From assembly GCA_016293225.1 (NCBI GenBank), contig JAEDEQ010000048.1, forward strand, positions 1 to 14,564: a stretch of DNA of 14,564 nt, given 5' to 3'. The stretch is from Clostridiaceae bacterium. Its GTDB lineage: Bacteria; Bacillota; Clostridia; Oscillospirales; Acutalibacteraceae. The notes under the pieces are model-generated. The model was not told where the DNA came from and ran no database searches. It saw nothing but the letters and a program-made list of their open reading frames with translations. This document shows, piece by piece, positions 1 through 4,694 of the stretch. How positions within the stretch are numbered: position 1 is the stretch's first letter; each line of letters starts with the position of its first letter. Made by a program: the position numbers and the translations under genes.

Positions 1-42
1 GCCTGTTTGAATTTTAGCATATTCGACATATTTTGTCAATGA

Positions 43-78
43 AAAACCGCTTGACTGTTTCCTGAGTCAAGCGGTTTT
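43..78. terminator. bidirectional rho-independent terminator
   Basis: A perfect 14-bp stem (43-56 pairing with 65-78) surrounds an 8-nt loop. The stem has A4 on the left and T4 on the right, so it can end transcripts from either side. It lies 23 bases beyond the stop of the minus-strand gene at 102-1049 and most likely terminates that gene. It could also stop a gene entering from the left edge. Confidence 0.85.
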
Positions 79-101
79 GATATTTCAATTATTTACTTTG
101 A

Positions 102-1049
102 TTAATAAGTGATTTCAAAGTTGTCATCCAAAACACCCTTCAAACCGACGGAAAGGGACATACCCTTAAGGTTGCCTGTTCCGCTTCCCTCAAGGGGAAG
201 GTTAAGGTGGAGCTTAACAAGGTTTCCGCTTCCGTCAACGGTGGCTTCAACTGTTGCTCCGGGATAAGTCATGCTCGCTTCGGTGATTTCAGCACCCATA
301 GGAAGCTCAAGAGTTGCCAGATTGAGCGGATCCATCGCAGTCTTATGGCTGATCGGATCAGTGCCGCTGCCGTTTGCGTAGCTCGCCTGCTCGCTCTTGA
401 AAGTAAGAGTCATCTTATAGCCTGAGCCTTCGGGTGACGCTGTTGCGGAAACAACGTCATTTTCGGTAACAGCCGCTTCTCTGTCGGCAGGAACAATGTA
501 ATGGTTAAGAAGAACTTCTTCGCCCGCCGAGTTAGTACCCTTTCCGTCAGTAAAACTAACCGTTTCGTCAGTACCCTTCATGAAGCCTTTAAGAATTGAA
601 TTAACAGCACCCTTAAGGATACCTACTGAGCAGTCAGTACACTCAATGTTAACTGTACCGACCTTTTTAATACTAACGTTCTTCTGCTGCTTGAGCGCGT
701 TGATAACTTCGTTATACTTTGCGGCAACTTCCTTCGGGTTGGAGGGAATTGCGGACGGAGCACCGGCGTTGCTGTCAGCCGGCTTTGAGGCGTCGCTGCC
801 GTCCGAAGCGGGAGCGGGAGCCGTTGTACTTTCCGACGGTGCGGGTGCGTTTGTTTCCGACGGTGCGGGCGAGGGAGCCGGTGTCGGGGCGGGCGTTACG
901 GTTCCCGATGCGGACGCGGACGCGGACGAGCTTGCGCCGTCAACCTTGACATCAATGGTGATTCCCTTGGAGGTACCGAGACCGAAACCCGCGAGGAAAA
1001 CAATGATTCCCGCAAGAACGACCGCGATAACTTTGAGTTCTTTTTTCAT
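102..1049 (-). CDS. membrane-anchored extracytoplasmic protein of unknown function
   Basis: This 315-residue protein starts with a short basic stretch and one hydrophobic segment (about residues 6-25) that has no lipobox cysteine, so it is probably an uncleaved N-terminal anchor or an atypical signal. Residues 38-104 are a low-complexity linker of Ala, Pro, Ser and Thr, as in cell-wall spacers. The rest (about 105-315) is a folded, probably beta-rich domain with a CxxC pair (Cys137, Cys140) after a predicted helix. I do not recognise a named family. The start is supported by AAAGGAG eight bases before the ATG. It appears monocistronic, with its own promoter and terminator. The linker suggests the C-terminal domain works outside the membrane, in or near the wall. 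No enzymatic motif is visible, and the CxxC could be a disulfide or a metal site. Confidence 0.85.
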   Translation of the reverse strand: MKKELKVIAVVLAGIIVFLAGFGLGTSKGITIDVKVDGASSSASASASGTVTPAPTPAPSPAPSETNAPAPSESTTAPAPASDGSDASKPADSNAGAPSAIPSNPKEVAAKYNEVINALKQQKNVSIKKVGTVNIECTDCSVGILKGAVNSILKGFMKGTDETVSFTDGKGTNSAGEEVLLNHYIVPADREAAVTENDVVSATASPEGSGYKMTLTFKSEQASYANGSGTDPISHKTAMDPLNLATLELPMGAEITEASMTYPGATVEATVDGSGNLVKLHLNLPLEGSGTGNLKGMSLSVGLKGVLDDNFEITY

Positions 1050-1073
1050 TTTGGATTGCTCCTTTCAAAATTG

Positions 1074-1128
1074 ACCGCACCGTGTCGTTTTTTGTGCGGT
1101 GAAATCTGCTCTCTGGTTTTCGGAGAGA
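1074..1128 (-). promoter_or_regulatory. two hairpins in the 5' leader of the membrane-anchored protein gene
   Basis: The predicted transcript leader between the promoter near 1142 and the start codon at 1049 can form two stem-loops. One has 5-bp arms at about 1110-1114 and 1124-1128. The other has 7-bp arms (1074-1080 and 1094-1100), ends about ten bases before the AAAGGAG ribosome binding site and has a 13-nt loop. They could be mRNA-stabilising or regulatory elements. No known riboswitch class is recognisable. Confidence 0.35.
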
Positions 1129-1141
1129 ATCTTACCTAACA

Positions 1142-1170
1142 AAAATACAATAATTCGCAAAAAAAGTCAA
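1142..1170 (-). promoter_or_regulatory. sigma-A type promoter for the membrane-anchored protein gene
   Basis: On the minus strand, TTGACT (1170-1165) is separated by 17 bases from TATTTT (1147-1142). It points at the gene starting at 1049 and would give a leader of about 85 bases. Spacing is ideal and five of six bases match at each box. Confidence 0.55.
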
Positions 1171-1325
1171 GGCTTTTCGCATAAACTTATTCATTTTCAT
1201 CCAAATATTTTTGGAAAATCTTTTTCTCTCGGGCTTTTATGCATTCAGCGCGCATTTTTGTGCATGAAGTACGAAAAATAACGCAGTCATGCCGAAAAAT
1301 TCTTTCAGTTGAACACACTTTCAAC

Positions 1326-1354
1326 TTGCAATTCCTACCTAACAGGTATATAAT
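1326..1354 (+). promoter_or_regulatory. copA promoter with an operator-like dyad in the spacer
   Basis: TTGCAA (1326-1331), a 17-base spacer and a perfect TATAAT (1349-1354) form a good vegetative promoter pointing at copA. The spacer holds the dyad TACCT-AAC-AGGTA (1336-1348), which abuts the -10 box. A repressor bound there would block RNA polymerase, as expected for a metal-responsive operator. The 17-base spacer argues against MerR/CueR-type activation, which needs 19-20 bases. The cognate regulator is not identified. The site does not match the ACAnnTGT box of CopY. Confidence 0.6.
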
Positions 1355-1386
1355 ATAAGCATAAAACAAAACACGCTATCAAAGAG

Positions 1387-1461
1387 GTGAATAGCGTGAA
1401 AAATCACGCTATTCACAAAATTATATGTCCCTCAAAATTTGTGCAAAGCACAAATTTTGAG
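1387..1461 (+). repeat. two perfect palindromes in the copA leader
   Basis: Two perfect hairpins stand 14 bases apart. The first pairs 1387-1398 with 1405-1416 (12 bp, 6-nt loop). The second pairs 1431-1444 with 1448-1461 (14 bp, AAA loop). Neither is followed by a T-run, so they are not ordinary terminators. The first masks the GAGGTG ribosome binding site and GTG start of the short leader ORF. They could be regulatory RNA structures or parts of a dispersed palindromic repeat. The sequence alone does not decide this. Confidence 0.7.
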
Positions 1462-1470
1462 ATGGACTAA
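1396..1470 (+). CDS. 24-codon leader ORF upstream of copA
   Basis: A GTG start at 1396 lies eight bases after AGAGG (1383-1387) and opens a 24-residue frame ending with TAA at 1468-1470, 39 bases before the copA GTG. The peptide begins MKNHAIHKIIC, carrying two His and one Cys, and ends in FEMD. Its position between promoter and copA fits a leader peptide or upstream ORF. However, much of the frame is dictated by the two palindromes, so it may be fortuitous. Translation would melt the second hairpin, which lies entirely inside the frame. No homologue is recognised. Confidence 0.35.
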   Translation: MKNHAIHKIICPSKFVQSTNFEMD

Positions 1471-1553
1471 ATTACCATCACGCCTTGTCCGGCTACAACA
1501 GGGGTTAATGTGATTTTTAATAAACTATTTGTAGCCGGAAAGGCTATGGTAAT
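1471..1553 (+). repeat. long interrupted inverted repeat enclosing the copA start
   Basis: Arms at 1471-1498 and 1529-1553 pair in three blocks: 8 bp (1471-1478 with 1546-1553), 5 bp (1482-1486 with 1540-1544) and 10 bp (1489-1498 with 1529-1538). The 30-nt loop (1499-1528) contains AGGGG and the GTG at 1510, while the alternative ATG at 1546 lies in the right arm. The structure could control copA translation, or it could be the relic of a small palindromic element inserted at the gene's 5' end. Confidence 0.6.
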
Positions 1554-4089
1554 TCTTGTGAAAACACAGTTTGACGTTACCGGAATGACCTGTGCCTCCT
1601 GCAGCGCAAGAGTCCAAAAAAGTGTTGAAGCGCTGAACGGAGCGAGCGACGTTCAGGTTAATCTGCTGACAAACTCAATGACCGTTGTATACGATGAAAA
1701 AGCGCTCACCGCAGCCGATATAATAATGAAAGTGAAATCGGCCGGCTACGGGTGCGCGGTCAAGGGCAGGGAAAGTACCTCAAAAATTAATGATAAGGAA
1801 GAAAAGAAAGCAAAAATCCGCCTGATTCTTTCGGTCGTTCTGCTTTTGCCCCTGATGTATGTTTCAATGGGTCACATGATGAAGCTTCCGCAGCCGGCTT
1901 TCCTTTCCGGACACGAAAATGCGCTTAACTTTGCTATCTGGCAGCTTGCTTTTACCGTTGCTATCCTCGTTATCAATTATAAATACTTTACTGTCGGCTT
2001 CAAAAGTCTGTTCAGGCTCTCGCCGAACATGGACTCGCTTATCGCCGTCGGCGCGGCCGCCTCGTTCATATACGGAATATTCGGCACGGTACAGATTGCC
2101 CGAGGTCTTTCGGTTTCCGACATGGAGCTTGTTGCCTCATGGCACTCAAATCTTTACTTTGAGTCTGCCGCAATGATAGTCACTCTTGTTGATATCGGAA
2201 AATTCCTTGAAGAACGCTCAAAAGGCAAAACAAAGGCGGTGCTTGAAATGCTCAGCTCGCTTGCACCGGAAACGGCCGCAGTTCTGCGCGACGGCAAGGA
2301 GACGTTGATAGCCGCAGAAGACGTTGTTCCCGGCGACGAGCTCATTGTCCGCCCGGGTACCAAAATTCCTACGGACGGCGTTGTGACAAGCGGAAGCGGC
2401 TTTGTTGACCAAAGCGCCCTCACCGGCGAAAGCATGCCCGTTCAAAAGGACAAGGGAGACAGCGTTCTGTGCGCTTCAATCAATACTTCCGGCTCGTTCA
2501 CAATGAAAGCCACTAAGGTTGGAAACAGCACCACTCTTGCGCAGATGATTGCCCTCTCGCTTGAAGCGGCAGGCAGCAAGGCTCCAATCTCGCGCCTTGC
2601 GGACAGGGTCAGCCGCATTTTTGTTCCGGCGGTAATCTTTATTTCCGCTGTGTGCGGCCTTGTCTGGTATCTCGTCTCAAAGGATTTCGGCCTTGCGCTG
2701 AATTTTGCGGTCTGCGTTCTTGTAATCTCCTGCCCCTGTGCGCTCGGCCTTGCAACTCCCGTTGCCGTCATGGTAGGCACGGGTCAGGGAGCAAAAAACG
2801 GACTGCTGTTCAAGAGCGCTGCGGCAATGGAGCGCCTTTCGCAGATTGACACCGCAGTGTTTGACAAAACCGGTACCCTCACCAAGGGCGAGCCGAGCGT
2901 GACGGACGTTTTGACTTTGACGGACATGACGGAAAACGAGCTGCTCTCCGTTGCCGCTGCAATGGAAAAAAACTCCGAGCATCCCCTCGCCCGTGCAATA
3001 CTTGAAAAAGCAAAAAAGCTGCCCGAAAAGGCGGCCGAAGATTTCTCTTCGTTTTCAGGCGGCGGAATCAGTGCAAAAATTGACGGCCTTGCCTATTTTG
3101 CGGGCAACGAACGTTTCCTTTCTTCAAACGGCGTCGACTGCTCGCAGATAAGCAAAAAGCTTCATACGCTTGCCGCTCAGGGAAAAACGCCGCTCATTTT
3201 TGCCGACGAAAAAAAGCCGATAGGCATTATTGCCGTTGCGGACGGAGAAAAGGAAAACTCCGCAGCAGCGATAGCGGCGCTTGAAAGAATGCACATTTCC
3301 TCCGTTATGCTTACTGGAGACAATGAACTGACCGCAAACGCAGTCGGAAAACGGCTCGGCGTTAAAAAAATTATTGCGCAGGTTCTTCCGCAGAACAAGG
3401 AAAGCGAGGTGCGCGCCCTGCAGGAAAGCGGAAAGGTTGTTGCAATGGTAGGAGACGGAATCAACGACGCCCCTGCCCTTTCGCGCGCAGACGTCGGCAT
3501 AGCAATCGGAGACGGAACCGACATTGCGGTTGAAAGCGCAGATCTTGTCCTGATGAACAAGGATATTTACAGCGTTGTCAACGCGATAAAGCTTTCCAAA
3601 AAGGTTCTCGGAAACATCAAGATGAACCTTTTCTGGGCTTTCTTTTATAACACGCTTTCAATTCCCCTTGCGGCAGGCGTGTTCTACTCGGCCGGAATCA
3701 AGCTTTCTCCGATGATTGCCGCCGGCGCAATGAGTTTAAGCTCGGTCTGCGTTGTTCTCAACGCGCTGCGGCTGAGATTCTTCAAACCTGAAAAACCGGC
3801 TTCGGCCGATACGCATATTCAACCAAAAAATTCAACCGACGGAAAGGAAGAAAAGGAAATGAAAAAGATTATTGAAATTGAGGGTATGCACTGCTCGCAC
3901 TGCGCAAAGTCTGTTGAGGACGAGCTTCTCGCCGTGAACGGCGTTAAAAAGGCAAAGGCTGACCCGGAAAAGAAAAGCGCTGTGGTAACCCTTTCGCAGG
4001 ATATCACGGACGAGGAGCTTTTCAAGGCAGTTGAAAAAGCAGGCTTTAAGCCGATTAAAGCCGAAACCAAAAAGGGACTTTTTGATTGA
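1510..4089 (+). CDS. copA: Cu(I)-exporting P1B-type ATPase with fused C-terminal CopZ-like domain
   Basis: This inner-membrane pump exports Cu(I) using ATP. In order it shows an N-terminal heavy-metal-associated domain (MTCASC, residues 26-31), membrane helices from about 103, the actuator loop TGES (305-308), the CPC ion site (408-410), the phosphorylated DKTGT (452-456), the P1B hallmark HP (491-492) and GDGINDAP (648-655). Tyr713-Asn714 in helix 7 and Met741 with Ser744 in helix 8 are the residues that mark copper-type (P1B-1) pumps, so Cu(I) or Ag(I) is the expected substrate. After a polar linker (758-783) a second metal-binding domain follows (MHCSHC, 793-798). At 859 residues it is longer than the usual pump of about 800 because of this extra domain. 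The GTG at 1510 has AGGGG five bases upstream. ATG 1546 (residue 13) is an alternative, but its nearest purine run is only two bases away. Confidence 0.95.
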   Translation: MIFNKLFVAGKAMVILVKTQFDVTGMTCASCSARVQKSVEALNGASDVQVNLLTNSMTVVYDEKALTAADIIMKVKSAGYGCAVKGRESTSKINDKEEKKAKIRLILSVVLLLPLMYVSMGHMMKLPQPAFLSGHENALNFAIWQLAFTVAILVINYKYFTVGFKSLFRLSPNMDSLIAVGAAASFIYGIFGTVQIARGLSVSDMELVASWHSNLYFESAAMIVTLVDIGKFLEERSKGKTKAVLEMLSSLAPETAAVLRDGKETLIAAEDVVPGDELIVRPGTKIPTDGVVTSGSGFVDQSALTGESMPVQKDKGDSVLCASINTSGSFTMKATKVGNSTTLAQMIALSLEAAGSKAPISRLADRVSRIFVPAVIFISAVCGLVWYLVSKDFGLALNFAVCVLVISCPCALGLATPVAVMVGTGQGAKNGLLFKSAAAMERLSQIDTAVFDKTGTLTKGEPSVTDVLTLTDMTENELLSVAAAMEKNSEHPLARAILEKAKKLPEKAAEDFSSFSGGGISAKIDGLAYFAGNERFLSSNGVDCSQISKKLHTLAAQGKTPLIFADEKKPIGIIAVADGEKENSAAAIAALERMHISSVMLTGDNELTANAVGKRLGVKKIIAQVLPQNKESEVRALQESGKVVAMVGDGINDAPALSRADVGIAIGDGTDIAVESADLVLMNKDIYSVVNAIKLSKKVLGNIKMNLFWAFFYNTLSIPLAAGVFYSAGIKLSPMIAAGAMSLSSVCVVLNALRLRFFKPEKPASADTHIQPKNSTDGKEEKEMKKIIEIEGMHCSHCAKSVEDELLAVNGVKKAKADPEKKSAVVTLSQDITDEELFKAVEKAGFKPIKAETKKGLFD
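3859..4089 (+). CDS. possible internally initiated CopZ-like copper chaperone, same frame as copA
   Basis: The last 76 codons of copA start with an ATG preceded by the purine-rich run 3841-3858, in which AAGGAAG (3844-3850) stands eight bases before the ATG. The translated part is one complete ferredoxin-like metal-binding domain beginning MKKIIEIEGMHCSHC, the size and layout of free CopZ (about 70 residues). Initiation here would give a free chaperone beside the full-length pump. E. coli copA is known to make a free chaperone from its N-terminal domain by frameshifting; here the route would be internal initiation. The purine-rich stretch also encodes a Lys/Glu linker, so the ribosome binding site may be accidental. 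No separate copZ is present in the window. Confidence 0.45.
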   Translation: MKKIIEIEGMHCSHCAKSVEDELLAVNGVKKAKADPEKKSAVVTLSQDITDEELFKAVEKAGFKPIKAETKKGLFD

Positions 4090-4139
4090 TACAAGAAAAA
4101 AAGTAAATGAAACAGCGCCGCAAGGCTTAGCGATTTTTA

Positions 4140-4168
4140 TTGACAAAATTTAACAAACGTGTTAAAAC
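4140..4168 (+). promoter_or_regulatory. promoter for the small toxin mRNA
   Basis: A perfect TTGACA (4140-4145) is followed after 17 bases by TAAAAC (4163-4168, four of six matches). The expected start would be near 4175, exactly where the left arm of the long-distance pairing begins, which supports this choice. TATTAT at 4169-4174 is a better box by itself, but its 23-base spacing from TTGACA is too long. Confidence 0.5.
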
Positions 4169-4260
4169 TATTATAGGCTCTGCAAAAACGGTAGGCGGTT
4201 GCCCTCCTTAAAGTTAATTCTTTTTCCGGAGGGTAAAACATTTTTTATTTAATATTTCAT

Positions 4261-4287
4261 CCTCCGAGACTGACGCTTTGGAGGAGG
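4261..4287 (+). promoter_or_regulatory. hairpin masking the toxin ribosome binding site
   Basis: CCTCC (4261-4265) pairs perfectly with GGAGG (4280-4284), which is part of the very strong ribosome binding site GGAGGAGG (4280-4287), eight bases before the toxin ATG. G-U and A-U pairs can extend the stem inward. Hiding an optimal binding site in a hairpin is a common way for type I toxins to keep translation low. A second small hairpin (CCCTCC 4202-4207 with GGAGGG 4228-4233) lies upstream in the same leader. Confidence 0.6.
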
Positions 4288-4295
4288 TGTTGCCA

Positions 4296-4367
4296 ATGGA
4301 ATATTTGGTAATGCTGTTCCTAATTCTTGTCGCATCGGTTGCGTACATAGAATCAGCGAAGAAATAA
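4296..4367 (+). CDS. 23-residue hydrophobic peptide, candidate type I toxin
   Basis: The ORF has an ATG start, a TAA stop and an optimal ribosome binding site (GGAGGAGG, spacing 8). The peptide MEYLVMLFLILVASVAYIES ends in AKK: a single membrane-spanning stretch (about residues 3-18) with a charged C-terminus. This is the design of membrane-acting toxins of the Fst/TxpA/Ldr kind, though I do not recognise this exact family. The surroundings make the case: a long structured leader, a masked ribosome binding site and a convergent RNA with a consensus promoter covering the 3' end of the message. It would act in the cell's own membrane when made in excess. A small non-toxic membrane peptide remains possible. 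Confidence 0.65.
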   Translation: MEYLVMLFLILVASVAYIESAKK

Positions 4368-4372
4368 AGCAA

Positions 4373-4461
4373 AATAAAAAATAACCGCCAACAGCTCTAA
4401 CGATGACGGTTATTTTTTATAACTAAACTTAGGGCAACCGCTTATCGCAGAGCCTTTTTAC
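4373..4461 (-). ncRNA. antisense RNA, candidate type I antitoxin
   Basis: The promoter at 4496-4468 predicts a minus-strand start near 4461 and the hairpin at 4376-4418 predicts an end near 4373, giving an RNA of roughly 90 nt. It begins with AGGCTCTGC (4455-4447), runs through GCGGTTGCCCT (4441-4431) and ends in a stem-loop followed by a U-rich tail. It is complementary to the 3' part of the toxin transcript and stops close to the toxin stop codon at 4367. The terminator loop on this strand contains AGAGC, complementary to GCUCU near the 5' end of the toxin RNA, a possible first-contact site. No protein is encoded on it. Confidence 0.65.
4376..4418. terminator. bidirectional terminator shared by toxin and antisense RNA
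   Basis: Arms 4376-4389 and 4405-4418 pair at 13 of 14 positions with one C/A mismatch, around a 15-nt loop. A6 flanks the left arm and T6 the right arm, so both converging transcripts can end here. Convergent RNAs sharing a terminator are known from the par (Fst) type I system of Enterococcus plasmids. Confidence 0.8.
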
Positions 4462-4467
4462 ATTTAT

Positions 4468-4496
4468 ATTATACACAGCTGAACCCATTTTGTCAA
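4468..4496 (-). promoter_or_regulatory. consensus promoter for the antisense RNA
   Basis: On the minus strand a perfect TTGACA (4496-4491) and a perfect TATAAT (4473-4468) stand 17 bases apart, a full-consensus promoter. It is stronger than the toxin promoter, as expected if the antitoxin RNA must be in excess. Confidence 0.85.
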
Positions 4497-4635
4497 GTCG
4501 TTTTTATTGACAAGATACAACATTGGCTTCACGGTGCGGTTTTTATTATGCTCATTTTTATTTCTATATATCTTAAATATCATCTGACAAACCAAGTATA
4601 TAATCAGCTGAAACATTATAGAATTTACACAATAC
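4497..4635. other. A+T-rich intergenic stretch without recognisable genes
   Basis: No ORF with a ribosome binding site is visible. A block at 4501-4521 resembles the toxin promoter region at 4133-4153 (both contain TTTTTATTGACAA), but no suitable -10 box follows at 17 bases. This may be a decayed duplicate of that promoter region or a coincidence. Confidence 0.4.
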
Positions 4636-4684
4636 AATTAAGAAACCTCTGAACAAGTCACATTTATTCAGAGGTTCCTTAATT
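4636..4684 (-). terminator. terminator of the aminotransferase-aldolase operon
   Basis: An 18-bp stem (4636-4653 with 4667-4684, one mismatch) surrounds a 13-nt loop. It lies 10 bases past the aldolase stop codon on the minus strand. The U-tract is weak, with the stem's own TTTCTTAATT acting as the tail, but the length and position make termination likely. Confidence 0.7.
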
Positions 4685-4694
4685 ACTCCTATAT

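Larger units (their letters stand above)
4175..4455 (+). repeat. interrupted inverted repeat bounding the toxin locus (5'-3' mRNA pairing)
   Basis: AGGCTCTGC (4175-4183) is the exact complement of 4447-4455, and GCGGTTGCCCT (4195-4205) is the exact complement of 4431-4441. That gives 20 bp in two blocks separated by 11 and 5 unpaired bases. In a transcript spanning both, the 5' end would pair with the 3' end just before a T5 run (4455-4459), acting as a closing clamp or terminator. The toxin mRNA and the antisense RNA therefore also begin with nearly the same sequence. Confidence 0.75.

Noticed and set aside
580..1074. 164-codon plus-strand ORF opposite the membrane-anchored protein gene
   Set aside because: Its Gly/Ala repeats are simply the reverse of the Pro/Ala/Ser linker codons; a shadow of the minus-strand gene.
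4501..4549. TTGACA at 4507-4512 as a further plus-strand promoter
   Set aside because: No -10 box at 16-18 bases; the next TATTAT-like sequence is about 30 bases away and no gene follows on that strand.
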